Counted from the stretch's first letter, positions 25,254 to 35,711 are shown. The stretch is 64,000 nt of DNA from Amycolatopsis japonica (GCF_000732925.1 NZ_CP008953.1:558001-622000); one strand, 5' to 3'. Notes: a model not told the origin generated them from the sequence alone. Numbers and translations are program-made.

Positions 25254-25445
25254 ACCTGGTCCCAAAGGGGCTGTTGTGAGCAACTCACCCGCTGCGCGTT
25301 GACCCCATTCTCGACTAGCGTGGAGGGGAATTCATACCCCAGCGGGGCGGTGTGCAGCGAGGCCGTGGGTCACGCGCGTGAAAGAGGGCGTACCTGTGGA
25401 ACCTACAGGCGCCGCCGGCCCGTGCTGAACGTGAGAGGGACTTAC

Positions 25446-26762
<1,317 letters not shown>

Positions 26763-26778
26763 CCCTCCCTCCCGCAAG

Positions 26779-26833
26779 TGCAATGAAAGGTCCTTTCCTC
26801 GCAAATTTTGCGAGGAAAGGACCTTTCATTGCA
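26779..26833. terminator. 27-bp perfect hairpin after gltA, repeat family B copy 1
   Basis: TGCAATGAAAGGTCCTTTCC with CTCGCAAA (26779-26805) pairs perfectly with 26807-26833 around one unpaired T. It follows the gltA stop by 16 nt. The outer part recurs at 51555-51607 with a different inner stem, so the repeat varies by compensating changes. It probably terminates gltA transcription. Confidence 0.8.
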
Positions 26834-26876
26834 TCCGGGACTGCGCCCACCGGCGGTACCGCTTAGGGTTGCCGGA

Positions 26877-28223
26877 GTGACCAGAGAAGCCCCCGTAGTG
26901 CTGTGGTTCCGCCGCGATCTCCGCCTCGGAGACCACGCCGCCCTGCTGGAGGCCTCGAAGCACAGCAAGCACGTCCTCGCGCTGTACGTCCTCGACGACG
27001 CGCTCCTCAAACCCTCCGGCGCCCCGCGCGTCGCGTTCCTGCACGGCTGCCTGAAGGCGCTGGACGACCAGCTCGGCGGACGGCTGATGCTGGTCAAGGG
27101 CGATCCGGTCAAGGAGGTCGTCAAGGCCGCGCGCGAGGTCGGCGCCGCGGCCGTGCACGTCAGCGCCGACACCGGCCCGTACGGCCGCCGCCGCGACGAC
27201 GAGGTCGAGAAGGCGTTGGCGGAGCACGACATCGCCTGGGTCGAGACGGGTTCGTCGTACGCGATCACGCCCGGCCGCATCACCAAGCCCGATGGCGACC
27301 CGTACCGCGTGTTCACCCCGTTCTACCGTGCGTGGGTGCGGCACGGCTGGCCGCGCCCCGCCGACACCGGTAAGTCCATTGTGGACTGGGTGGAGCCGCC
27401 GCCTTCGGTCAAGCTTCCGAAATCCCCGTCGCTCAAAGGGATGGAGCTGCCCGAGCCCGGCGAGAAGGCGGCGCTGGAGCGCTGGCGCGAGTTCCTGGAC
27501 GACGGCCTCGAAACCTACGACGAGGATCGCGATCGTCCCGATCGTCCCGGTACGACAAGGCTTTCACCGTATCTGCGCTGGGGTTGCGTCCACCCGCGCA
27601 CCCTGCTGGCCGACCTCGCCGGGAACGAGGGCTCCGGCGCCAAGGCATTGCGCGGCGAGTTCGCCTGGCGCGAGTTCCACGCCGACGTTCTGTGGCACCG
27701 CCCCGAAACCGCGCGGAAGAACTACGATTCCCGGTTCGATGCCATGGAACACGAGAGCGACGACGAAGCCTTCCAGCGGTGGTGCGAGGGACGCACCGGG
27801 TTCCCGATCGTCGACGCCGGGATGCGCCAGCTGCTCGCCGAGGGCTGGATGCACAACCGCGTCCGGATGATCGTGGCGAGCTTCCTGGTCAAGGATCTGC
27901 ATCTGCCGTGGTGGCTCGGCGCGCGGCATTTCATGCGGCATCTGGTCGACGGCGATCTCGCGTCGAACCAGCTGAACTGGCAGTGGGTCGCGGGCAGCGG
28001 CACCGACGCCGCGCCGTACTTCCGGATCTTCAACCCGACGACGCAGGGGGAGAAGTTCGACCCCGCCGGTGACTACGTCCGCCGCTACGTCCCCGAACTC
28101 CGGTCCGTGCAGGGCAAGGCCGTGCACAAACCGGAGAACGTCAAGGACTACCCGGCACCGATGGTCGACCACGCGCACGAACGTCAGGTCGCGTTGGAGC
28201 GCTACGGCGCCATCAAAGCTTAG
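26877..28223 (+). CDS. phr: Deoxyribodipyrimidine photolyase
   Basis: A 448-residue photolyase/cryptochrome that repairs UV-induced pyrimidine dimers with light and FADH. The N-terminal alpha/beta domain starts WFRRDLRLGDHAALLEA. FAD-binding segments include TRLSPYLRWGCVHPRTL, FAWREFHADVLWHRPE and WMHNRVRMIVASFLVKDLH. The tryptophan electron-transfer and dimer-binding region contains ASNQLNWQWVAGSGTDAAPY. The GTG at 26877 lies 7 nt after TAGGGT, consistent with a leaderless transcript. Its stop overlaps the opposing permease gene by 4 nt. Confidence 0.95.
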   Translation: MTREAPVVLWFRRDLRLGDHAALLEASKHSKHVLALYVLDDALLKPSGAPRVAFLHGCLKALDDQLGGRLMLVKGDPVKEVVKAAREVGAAAVHVSADTGPYGRRRDDEVEKALAEHDIAWVETGSSYAITPGRITKPDGDPYRVFTPFYRAWVRHGWPRPADTGKSIVDWVEPPPSVKLPKSPSLKGMELPEPGEKAALERWREFLDDGLETYDEDRDRPDRPGTTRLSPYLRWGCVHPRTLLADLAGNEGSGAKALRGEFAWREFHADVLWHRPETARKNYDSRFDAMEHESDDEAFQRWCEGRTGFPIVDAGMRQLLAEGWMHNRVRMIVASFLVKDLHLPWWLGARHFMRHLVDGDLASNQLNWQWVAGSGTDAAPYFRIFNPTTQGEKFDPAGDYVRRYVPELRSVQGKAVHKPENVKDYPAPMVDHAHERQVALERYGAIKA

Positions 28224-29410
28224 CCGCGAAGGGCTTCCGAAAGCTTGATCCGGCTGCCGACCCGCAGGACGCTGTTCTGGTAGATCCGCGCGCCCAGCCA
28301 GGTGAACAGGGCGATGGCGCCCACGGTCAGCCCCAGCGACGCCACGATCTCCCACACCTCGACGGTGCCCGCCGCGATCCGCGCGGGCATCAGCACCGGG
28401 GAAAGCAGCGGTACCAGGGAAAGCACCTTGGTGGCCGTGCCTTCCGGCGCCTGGGCCAGCAGGTTGAACCCGACGACGAAGCCGAGGATCAGCACGATGT
28501 TGACCGGCCCGATCACCGACTGGGTGTCCTCCTGGCGGGAGACCAGCGAACCCATGGCGCCGTAGACGGTGGCGTACAGCAGGAACCCGAGCAGGTACCA
28601 CACGACACCCCACAGCAGGGCACTCGTCGCGACGCCGGACAGCGTCAGCACGTCGGTCGCCGAAGCGACGATGAACCCCGCGCCACCGATGATCACCAGC
28701 TGCGTCAGCCCGACCAGGCCGAGCCCGATCACCTTGCCCAGCAACAGATGCCACGGCCGCACCGTCGACAGCAGGATCTCGACCACCCGGCTGGACTTCT
28801 CTTCGACCACACCCTGCGCGACCAGCGTCCCGTAGGTCACGATGCTCATGTACAGCAGCACCGCGACGATCAGCCCGATGACCATCCGCTGCGATTTCTC
28901 GGGGTCCGGCGGTTTGATCGAGTCGACCTCGACCTGCGTCTGATGGACCGTGCGCATCACCTGCTCAGGGGATTCCTGGGCTTCGGAAAGGATGCCGTTC
29001 AACACCTCCTGCTGGGAAACGCCGTTCAGCAGCGCGCGCAGCTTGGTGTCCAATTCGGACTTGACGAGCACCTTCAGCTCGGTGGCGTTGCCGGACAGCA
29101 ACGCGTCGAGGTCGCCGTTCTCGATCTGCGAGCGGCCCTGCGCCGGATCGGCGACGGTGACGGTCTCGATCTTCTCGCCGATCGCCTCGCCCGCGGTCTT
29201 GAGCTGCTGCGCGATCCCGGCGGTCTGGCCGGTGAGGCCGACCTTGCTCTTGTCCTCGTTGCCGATCAGCGTGGACTGCAGCAGGACGTAGCCCATCAGC
29301 ATGACCAGCAGGACGGCGGTGCCGATCACGAAGGACCTGGTGCGCAGCCGGGTGTTCAGCTCGCGTTTGGCGATGAGCCAGACCGCGCGCCATGAGGAAA
29401 CGGTGTTCAT
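28220..29410 (-). CDS. ABC-2-type permease (NatB-like)
   Basis: A 396-residue membrane subunit of an export-type ABC transporter. One N-terminal span (RSFVIGTAVLLVMLMGYVLL) is followed by a large external domain of about 160 residues, then about five C-terminal spans with the segment QGVVEEKSSRVVEILLSTVR that marks NatB/YhaP-type permeases. The ATG at 29410 overlaps the ATPase stop (ATGA). Bacillus NatAB exports sodium; drug or peptide export is equally possible. Last gene of a six-gene coupled operon. Confidence 0.9.
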   Translation of the reverse strand: MNTVSSWRAVWLIAKRELNTRLRTRSFVIGTAVLLVMLMGYVLLQSTLIGNEDKSKVGLTGQTAGIAQQLKTAGEAIGEKIETVTVADPAQGRSQIENGDLDALLSGNATELKVLVKSELDTKLRALLNGVSQQEVLNGILSEAQESPEQVMRTVHQTQVEVDSIKPPDPEKSQRMVIGLIVAVLLYMSIVTYGTLVAQGVVEEKSSRVVEILLSTVRPWHLLLGKVIGLGLVGLTQLVIIGGAGFIVASATDVLTLSGVATSALLWGVVWYLLGFLLYATVYGAMGSLVSRQEDTQSVIGPVNIVLILGFVVGFNLLAQAPEGTATKVLSLVPLLSPVLMPARIAAGTVEVWEIVASLGLTVGAIALFTWLGARIYQNSVLRVGSRIKLSEALRG

Positions 29411-30333
29411 GCGGAAACTCCCTGTGCCGCCGGCTTTTCGGCGACGGCGTCGCGGAAGAGCTCGGTCAGCGAACGCCTGCGTTTGGTGAATTCGGTGACC
29501 GGCCCGGTGGCCAGCGCCGCGGCGAGCACGGCCTGGTCGTCGGCACCCGTCTCGAGTTCGAGGATCGTCGTCGGGCCGTTCTGCTCGATCGTCCGGACGC
29601 CAGGGACGGCCGAAGCCCAGCCGGGTGCGGCACCGGGAGCGGTGACGACGAGCCCGTTGCCCGCACCGGCGGTCAGCTCCCCGACGGTGCCGGAGGCGAC
29701 CATCCGTCCACTTCGGATGATGCCGACGCGGTCGCACAGCCGCTCGACCAGATCCAGCTGGTGACTGGAGAACACCACCGGCACCCCGGTCGCGGCCTTC
29801 TCCCGCAGCACCCCGCTCATCACGTCCACGGCCAGCGGGTCGAGGCCGGAGAACGGCTCGTCCAGCACGAGGACCTTCGGATCGTGCACCAGCGCGGCGG
29901 CGAGCTGCACGCGCTGCTGGTTGCCGAGGCTCAGCTTCTGGACCTCGTCCTTGCGCCGTTCGGTCAGCCCGAGCCTGGCGATCCAGTTCTCGGCGCTGCG
30001 GTGGGCGTCGTTGGCCGACATCCCGTGCAGCTCGGCGAGATAGACCAGCTGCTCCAGCACCTTCATCTTCGGGTACAGCCCGCGTTCCTCCGGCATGTAC
30101 CCGATATGCGTGCGGGTCTCGTGGGTGATCGGGGCGCCGCCGAAGCGCACCTGGCCGGAATCGGCCGCCAGCACCCCGAGCAGGATCCGCATCGTGGTGG
30201 TCTTGCCCGCGCCGTTGCTGCCGACGAAGCCGAACAGCTCACCGGGCTGGACCTCGAAGCTCACCTCGTCCAGCGCGACCTTCGCGCCGTAGCGTTTGGA
30301 GACCTTGTCGATCTCCAGCTTCCCCTCGCTCAT
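29407..30333 (-). CDS. ABC transporter ATPase (NatA-like)
   Basis: A 308-residue ATPase with Walker A GSNGAGKTT, signature LSLGNQQRVQLAAAL, Walker B VLVLDEPFSGLDPLA and an SSHQLDLVERL H-loop. A C-terminal extension of about 80 residues matches the DUF4162-type tail of NatA/YhaQ proteins. The ATG at 30333 forms an ATGA overlap with the previous stop, which decides between it and a GTG six nucleotides upstream. It pairs with the permease that follows. Confidence 0.93.
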   Translation of the reverse strand: MSEGKLEIDKVSKRYGAKVALDEVSFEVQPGELFGFVGSNGAGKTTTMRILLGVLAADSGQVRFGGAPITHETRTHIGYMPEERGLYPKMKVLEQLVYLAELHGMSANDAHRSAENWIARLGLTERRKDEVQKLSLGNQQRVQLAAALVHDPKVLVLDEPFSGLDPLAVDVMSGVLREKAATGVPVVFSSHQLDLVERLCDRVGIIRSGRMVASGTVGELTAGAGNGLVVTAPGAAPGWASAVPGVRTIEQNGPTTILELETGADDQAVLAAALATGPVTEFTKRRRSLTELFRDAVAEKPAAQGVSA

Positions 30334-30560
30334 TTCCACTTCCCCTCTTCGAAATACCGCACCAGCGCCGCGAATCCCCGATGGACGCCGGAAATCGTGC
30401 GGTTCCGTTCGATCAGCCCGTCCAGCTTGACGTTGCTCACCACCGAGGTGGCCCGGTAGACCAGGACCGCCCTCCCCGCGCCGGCGAGGACCCCACCCGC
30501 CACCAGCACGACGGCGACCACGCCGATGGACATCTTGTGCCGCTTCTTGTCCCCGGTCAT
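30330..30560 (-). CDS. Small single-span membrane protein
   Basis: A 76-residue protein, too short for most annotation pipelines but coupled on both sides by ATGA overlaps. Basic residues TGDKKRHK precede one membrane span (MSIGVVAVVLVAGGVLAGAG), leaving a tail of about 45 residues with VSNVKLDGLIERNRTISGV and the end RYFEEGKWK. The codon use and double coupling make it convincing. It could be an accessory subunit of the ABC exporter; function unknown. Confidence 0.75.
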   Translation of the reverse strand: MTGDKKRHKMSIGVVAVVLVAGGVLAGAGRAVLVYRATSVVSNVKLDGLIERNRTISGVHRGFAALVRYFEEGKWK

Positions 30561-31012
30561 GCCGGAGCCACCCCCTCGAAGTCTTCGGGGTCGTCGTCCG
30601 GCAGCCGCCACGCGAGCCACAGCGCCGGTAGCGACGTCCCGAAGACGAACAACGCCGCTGTCATCGCGGACAGCAGCGAACCGGAATCCGGTTGCCCCGC
30701 CGCGTAAAGCCCGTACCCGAGATCCACCAGCATCAGCACGCAGATCCCCTGGAACGCAGCGTAGTGCGCGCGGTTTCGCAGCAGCAGTTCGCGTTCGTCG
30801 AGATCCTTCGCCGCGGAGCCCGGCCTGCCGACGGCCTTGCGCAGCACCGTCGCCGCGCCGACGCAGAGACACAGCCCCGGCCCCATCAGGCCCACGGCGA
30901 ACCACAAGGTCGGCTCGCGCAGCAGCGCGGCACCGGCGATCACGACCAGATGGCCGATCACGGCCGCGACGGCGAGCCGTCGGCGATCCGAGCGCGTCCT
31001 GGTGGTGGTCAT
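30557..31012 (-). CDS. Four-span membrane protein, paralogue of the preceding gene product
   Basis: A 151-residue protein with about four membrane spans. It shares the pattern LDERELLLRNRAHYAAFQG in the middle and the C-terminal LPDDDPEDFEGVAPA with the next upstream gene product (DEREREMRHRVTYVSYQ and LPDDDPEDFEGVSPA), so the two are tandem duplicates. Coupled at both ends by ATGA. No known family is claimed. Confidence 0.8.
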   Translation of the reverse strand: MTTTRTRSDRRRLAVAAVIGHLVVIAGAALLREPTLWFAVGLMGPGLCLCVGAATVLRKAVGRPGSAAKDLDERELLLRNRAHYAAFQGICVLMLVDLGYGLYAAGQPDSGSLLSAMTAALFVFGTSLPALWLAWRLPDDDPEDFEGVAPA

Positions 31013-31545
31013 GCCGGGCTCACCCCTTCGAAGTCCTCGGGGTCGTCGTCCGGCAGCGACCAGCCCAGGATGATGGCGGACACCGTGGTGCCGGTGATCA
31101 GCAGCGCGCAGGCCATCATCGCGCCGCCGGCCTTGGGGCCGGGGACCAGGAGGCCGTACAGCACCGCGAACAGCATCATCGTCACCAGGATCTGGTAGCT
31201 GACATAGGTGACGCGGTGGCGCATCTCCCGCTCGCGCTCATCGAGCCGCATCGAGAAACCGCCGCTCATCTTGCCGGTGAGGATCCGCAGCAGGTACTGC
31301 GCGCCACCGGCCACGGCACCCCCGCCGAGCCAGCACACGAGGAAGCCTCCTGTCTGCCCTGTCTGGTAGAAGACCGCTCCGGCGATCAGGACCAGATCGC
31401 CCGCCACGACCAGCGCGCTCAACGCCCGCCGCCGTTTCCGCGTGCGCCACGTCGGCAGCTTCAGCGCTCGCTTGCGTTCCACCTCGTCCAGCCGTTCCTG
31501 CTGACGGTCCCAGTACGCCGCGAGACGGCCTCGTTCCTCGCTCAT
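31009..31545 (-). CDS. Membrane protein with N-terminal coiled arm, tandem paralogue
   Basis: A 178-residue protein: a charged N-terminal arm of about 40 residues (MSEERGRLAAYWDRQQERLD), then about four membrane spans and the conserved acidic tail LPDDDPEDFEGVSPA. It is longer than its paralogue because of the arm. The ATG at 31545 overlaps the XRE stop (ATGA). The arm may contact the XRE regulator or ATPase in the cytoplasm (inference). Confidence 0.8.
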   Translation of the reverse strand: MSEERGRLAAYWDRQQERLDEVERKRALKLPTWRTRKRRRALSALVVAGDLVLIAGAVFYQTGQTGGFLVCWLGGGAVAGGAQYLLRILTGKMSGGFSMRLDEREREMRHRVTYVSYQILVTMMLFAVLYGLLVPGPKAGGAMMACALLITGTTVSAIILGWSLPDDDPEDFEGVSPA

Positions 31546-31811
31546 GTTCCCCCCTCCCGGTAGACCTGAGTGGACAGCGGCGTGAACGGTTCGCGGCTGA
31601 ACACGGCTTCGACCGGGAGGTCGAACACCGCGCAGATGCGGAACGCCAGGTCCAAGCTCGGGTAGTGGTCTCCCCGTTCGAGCGCGCCGATGGTCTGCGG
31701 ATTGACCTCGACGGCCGTCGCGAGGGCGGCCCTGCTCAGTCCACGCTCGGCCCGGAGCACGGGAAGCCGGTTGTAGATCGGCAGCTCTTTGCCGCGTCTG
31801 ACCGGGCTCAT
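31542..31811 (-). CDS. Small XRE-family regulator
   Basis: An 89-residue Cro/C1-type protein. The HTH is LRAERGLSRAALATAVEVNP with QTIGALERGDHYPSLDLAFRI (listed in two parts), followed by a short tail with VEAVFSREPFTPL. It resembles the YozG/YgzD group, which usually sits before a membrane-protein gene. It heads a six-gene operon and probably autoregulates it. The ATG at 31811 has AACAGT 7 nt upstream on the minus strand, a near match to the leaderless pattern. Confidence 0.9.
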   Translation of the reverse strand: MSPVRRGKELPIYNRLPVLRAERGLSRAALATAVEVNPQTIGALERGDHYPSLDLAFRICAVFDLPVEAVFSREPFTPLSTQVYREGGT

Positions 31812-31892
31812 GGAACATACTGTTGCAAAAACCCAACGACTCGTCAAGCTGAGGGCATGACTCGCCGCATTGAGAGGACTAAATGCGGGAGG

Positions 31893-33434
31893 TCAGGCGA
31901 GGCCGGCGAGCGACTTGTCGACAAGTTCTCGGACGTGGGCGCGGGCGGCCGCCGCGTCGGGGGCGACCAGGCCGAGCCGGGTGCGGCGGTCCAGGACGTC
32001 CTCGACGTCGAGCGCGCCCTCGTGTCGCACTGCCCAGACGACCTCCGCCGCGCTGATGTCGGTCCCGTCGAACAGGGGCAGCCCCAGTTCCGGGTCGACC
32101 TCGCCGAGCGCCGCGACCCGCGGCGCCTCGGTGCCGTACTTCGCGACGAGCCGAGGCGGCGCGTCCACAGTGGATAGACGATCGCGCGGGGTCGCGCCGA
32201 GCAACGGGAGCCGGGACGTCGTCGACGGCCCGGCGAGGAGCCCGGACCGCTTCAGCGCGGCATCGACGGCGTCTTCGGCCATCTTCCGGTACGTCGTCAA
32301 CTTCCCGCCGACGACGGTGAGCACGCCGTCGGCTCCGGTCACCACCGCGTGCTTGCGGGAAAGATCCGCGCTCCGTCCGCCACCGCCTTCGACCAGCGGC
32401 CGAAGACCGGCGAACGAGCCCGCGACGTCGGCGCGGGTCAGCGGGCGGGTGAACGCCGTTGAGGCCACTTCGAGCAGGAAGTCCACATCGGACTCCGGCA
32501 CGGTCGGCACCCGCGGCACCGGCCCGTCGATCGGCTCGTCGGTGACCCCGACGAATACGCGGCCGTCCGGTTGCGGCAGCAGGAAGACGAAGCGGTTGTT
32601 CTCGCCGGGGACGGGCACGTTGACCGACGTCGCGCCGATCCGCGCCGCTCCCGTGGCCAGGATGAGGTGCGAGCCGCGAGACGGCCGCAGCCGGACCGAC
32701 TCCGCCAGCTCGCCCGCCCAGACACCTGTCGCGTTGATCACCTGCCGGGCGTGGATCTCGATCTCGTGTCCGGTGAGCCTGTCCCGCGCCAGTACCGATT
32801 CCGCGTCGAGCCGGAGCGCCTCGACCCTCGTCAGGATCTTCGCGCCACGTGCCGCGGCCGTGCGGGCGAGGCTCACCACCAGGCGCGCGTCGTCGGTCAG
32901 CGCGCCGTCGTAGGCCAGCAGTGCCCCGCGCAGGCCTTGCGGGGAAAGGCCGGGCGCGAGCGCGAGCGCTTCCGCGGCCGGGATCGACCTCGGCCGGGGC
33001 AGCACCGACGCCGGGGTGCCGGCCGCGCGGCGAAGGCCGTCGCCGGCCACGAGACCGGTCATGATGAAGGCCTGTTGACCGCGAGAGGTCTTGCGGTACA
33101 TGGGGAACAGCTGCGGGATCGCCCTGGTGAGATGCGGGGCGGTGCGGGTCATCAGGATGCCGCGTTCGACGGCGCTTTCGTGCGCCAGCGCCAGATCGCC
33201 CTTGGCGAGATACCGGAGCCCGCCGTGGACCAGCTTGCTGGACCAGCGCGACGTGCCGTACGCCAGGTCGTACGCCTCGATCAGGGCGACCGAAAGCCCG
33301 CGCGCGGCCGCGTCCAGCGCGATGCCGGTGCCGGTGACACCGCCGCCGACCACCACCAGATCGACCCGCTCGCCGCCGGCCAGCGCCGTGAGTTCCCGGT
33401 CGCGCCGCAGAGCGTTGAGCGAGCCCGGCGTCAC
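31893..33434 (-). CDS. glpD: Glycerol-3-phosphate dehydrogenase (FAD)
   Basis: A 513-residue membrane-associated flavoenzyme oxidising sn-glycerol 3-phosphate to dihydroxyacetone phosphate. The FAD dinucleotide motif VVVGGGVTGTGIALDAAARG is at the N terminus, followed by GTSRWSSKLVHGGLRYL, typical of GlpD. The C-terminal cap begins around VAKYGTEAPRVAALG. The GTG at 33434 overlaps the TetR stop (GTGA). The neighbouring AgpS-like enzyme uses acyl-dihydroxyacetone phosphate, so both may serve ether-lipid or glycerolipid metabolism. Confidence 0.93.
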   Translation of the reverse strand: MTPGSLNALRRDRELTALAGGERVDLVVVGGGVTGTGIALDAAARGLSVALIEAYDLAYGTSRWSSKLVHGGLRYLAKGDLALAHESAVERGILMTRTAPHLTRAIPQLFPMYRKTSRGQQAFIMTGLVAGDGLRRAAGTPASVLPRPRSIPAAEALALAPGLSPQGLRGALLAYDGALTDDARLVVSLARTAAARGAKILTRVEALRLDAESVLARDRLTGHEIEIHARQVINATGVWAGELAESVRLRPSRGSHLILATGAARIGATSVNVPVPGENNRFVFLLPQPDGRVFVGVTDEPIDGPVPRVPTVPESDVDFLLEVASTAFTRPLTRADVAGSFAGLRPLVEGGGGRSADLSRKHAVVTGADGVLTVVGGKLTTYRKMAEDAVDAALKRSGLLAGPSTTSRLPLLGATPRDRLSTVDAPPRLVAKYGTEAPRVAALGEVDPELGLPLFDGTDISAAEVVWAVRHEGALDVEDVLDRRTRLGLVAPDAAAARAHVRELVDKSLAGLA

Positions 33435-34075
33435 GGGCGCAGCGCCGCGTCGAGCACGTTGGCGAACTCCGCCATCAGCTTCTTCTCATCCACGTCCGCG
33501 ATGGCGGGACGGTACGAGAAGGCGAAGGACTGGATGAGCAGCAGCAAGGTGCGAGCCTGCGCGGCCAGGTCACCCTTGCGGATCGACCCGTCCTCGTGGC
33601 CCGACTTCAGCAGGTGCAGGATCACGCCTTCGGCGAAGCGCTGGGTCTTCCCGAACCGTTCGACGATGTAGGGCAGGACCAGTTCGGAATCGAGGTCCAG
33701 CAGAGTGCGGAACAGCGGGTCACCCGACAGCGCGGCGACGGCGGCCGAAGAACTCTGGACGAGCTTCTCGCGGAAGTGGGCGGGCTCGACCTCGGGTTCC
33801 GCGGCGCCCTGCAGCAGGCCGCCGAACTCGCGGGTCATGAGGGTCGCGAGCACACTGCGCACGTCCGGGAACCGGCGGTAGACGGTCATCCGGCTGACCT
33901 TGGCGGTCCGGGCGATCTCGGCGAGGGTGGTCCGCCGCACACCGACGGCGAGCACGCACTTCTTCGCGGCGTCGAGCAGAACGTCGTCGGACACACGTGT
34001 CGAGGCCTGGCGGGATCGGGTGTCCGCCAGCGCCGAAACGCCTGTTTCCGCAGGTGAGTGACGTTTTACGTCCAT
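33431..34075 (-). CDS. TetR-family regulator upstream of glpD
   Basis: A 214-residue regulator. The HTH lies at about residues 30-80 (AAKKCVLAVGVRRTTLAEIA, then KVSRMTVYRRFPDVRSVLAT). The C-terminal domain has SFAFSYRPAIADVDEKKLM. The ATG at 34075 is 7 nt after TACAGT on the minus strand, and only 16 nt separate it from the divergent agpS-like start, so a single bound repressor would block both promoters. Its stop overlaps glpD (GTGA). Confidence 0.88.
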   Translation of the reverse strand: MDVKRHSPAETGVSALADTRSRQASTRVSDDVLLDAAKKCVLAVGVRRTTLAEIARTAKVSRMTVYRRFPDVRSVLATLMTREFGGLLQGAAEPEVEPAHFREKLVQSSSAAVAALSGDPLFRTLLDLDSELVLPYIVERFGKTQRFAEGVILHLLKSGHEDGSIRKGDLAAQARTLLLLIQSFAFSYRPAIADVDEKKLMAEFANVLDAALRP

Positions 34076-34091
34076 ATGTAACACTGTAGTC

Positions 34092-35711
34092 GTGACCGAG
34101 CTTATTGACCACCGGTTAAGACGATCCTGGACGCCCGAGGCCGGTGACGCCGCCCACCTTCCGGCCAAGGCCCTGAGGTGGCTCGTCCAGCGTATCGGGC
34201 CGTTGGGCTCCGCGGCGCCCTTCGCGCCCGATTCGGCGCTGTCCGTTCCCGAACCGGTGCTGGACGAGCGGCCCAAGCGAGACCTCGAAGAACTCGTCGG
34301 CGCCGGGCACGTCCTGACGGCGCCGGGGGAACGGCTCGCGCGAGCCAGTGGTCTGTCCTATCTGGACTTGATACGGCGCCGGGGGTTCGGTGATTTTCCG
34401 GTGCCGGACGCCGTCGTCCTGCCGGAGAATCCCGCCGAAGTCCAGTCGGTACTGGAAATCTGCGCACGGTACGACGTCGGCGTCGTCCCGTTCGGCGGCG
34501 GGACGTCGGTGGTCGGCGGTGTCGCCGCACTGCGCGGTGACAAGACCTCGGTGATCGCACTCGACCTCACCCGGCTCGGCGAACTGGTCTCGGTCGATCC
34601 CGTTTCCCGGATCGCGGTCCTGCAGGCGGGGGTCACCGGCCCGGAGGCCGACCGGCTGCTCGCCGCGCACGGTTTCACCCTCGGGCACGTGCCGCAGTCC
34701 TACGAACGCGCCACCATCGGCGGATTCGCCGCGACCCGGTCCGCCGGACAGGCCTCGTCGGGCTACGGCCGGTTCGAGGACATGGTCAAGGGCGTCCGGC
34801 TCGCGACCCCGCGCGGGGAATGGAAACTCGGCGTCGCGCCGGCTTCGGCCGCGGGACCGGACCTGCGGCAGCTCGCCGTCGGCAGCGAAGGCGCGCTCGG
34901 CGTGATCACCGAGGTCGCCCTCCGCGTCCGTCCGGTGCCGGAAGTCCGCCGTTACGAGGGTTTCGTCCTCGATGGCTGGGAGAAGGGCACCGACGCGGTC
35001 CGCGAACTCGCCCAGCGACACGTGCTCGCGGACGTCACGCGACTGTCCGATGTGGACGAGAGCGAGGTTTCGCTCGCGCTCAACGACAGTGTGAAGACCA
35101 AGGCGTTGCGCCGGTATCTCAAGGCACGGGGAGTGCACGCGCCATGCCTGCTGATCGTCGGCTGGGAAGGCGGGTCGAAACGCGAGGTCGCCCGGCGACG
35201 GCAGGGGACCGTCGGCGTGCTGAAGGAGTTCGGCGCCGTCCGGATCGGGGCCGCGCTCGGCGAATCCTGGCGACGCGGCCGGTTCTCCGGACCTCGGCAG
35301 CGGGATGCCTTGATGGACAACGGTGTCTGCGTCGAAACCCTGGAAACCGCCGCGTACTGGGCGGAACTGAGCGACCTGCGGGACGCCGTCCGCGCCGCGC
35401 TCACCGCGACCCTCGGCAACGCCATCATCATGTGCCACGTCTCGCATGCCTACGAAACGGGCGCGTCGCTGTACTTCACCGTGCTCACGCCACGCGACGA
35501 GGCCGACCCGATCGCCCAATGGCAGCGGGCGAAGGCGGCCGCGTCGGAGGCGATCACCGGCATCGGCACGATCTCGCATCACCACGCCGTCGGCGCCGAC
35601 CACGCGCGGTATCTGGCGGCGGAGATCGGCGAGATCGGCGTCGAAGTGTTGCGTGCGGCGAAGAAGGCCGTCGATCCGAGCGGGATCCTCAATCCCGGGA
35701 AACTCGTCTGA
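34092..35711 (+). CDS. FAD-binding oxidase, alkyl-dihydroxyacetonephosphate synthase-like
   Basis: A 539-residue VAO/PCMH flavoprotein. The FAD-binding core contains VVPFGGGTSVVGGV and the segment HVPQSYERATIGGFAATRSAG, and the C terminus has GTISHHHAVGADHA with the His pair of the AgpS family. These enzymes exchange the acyl chain of acyl-dihydroxyacetone phosphate for a fatty alcohol, the first committed step of ether lipids; D-lactate or glycolate oxidation is an alternative. The GTG at 34092 has no ribosome site, consistent with a leaderless mRNA. It diverges from the TetR-glpD pair. Confidence 0.88.
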   Translation: MTELIDHRLRRSWTPEAGDAAHLPAKALRWLVQRIGPLGSAAPFAPDSALSVPEPVLDERPKRDLEELVGAGHVLTAPGERLARASGLSYLDLIRRRGFGDFPVPDAVVLPENPAEVQSVLEICARYDVGVVPFGGGTSVVGGVAALRGDKTSVIALDLTRLGELVSVDPVSRIAVLQAGVTGPEADRLLAAHGFTLGHVPQSYERATIGGFAATRSAGQASSGYGRFEDMVKGVRLATPRGEWKLGVAPASAAGPDLRQLAVGSEGALGVITEVALRVRPVPEVRRYEGFVLDGWEKGTDAVRELAQRHVLADVTRLSDVDESEVSLALNDSVKTKALRRYLKARGVHAPCLLIVGWEGGSKREVARRRQGTVGVLKEFGAVRIGAALGESWRRGRFSGPRQRDALMDNGVCVETLETAAYWAELSDLRDAVRAALTATLGNAIIMCHVSHAYETGASLYFTVLTPRDEADPIAQWQRAKAAASEAITGIGTISHHHAVGADHARYLAAEIGEIGVEVLRAAKKAVDPSGILNPGKLV

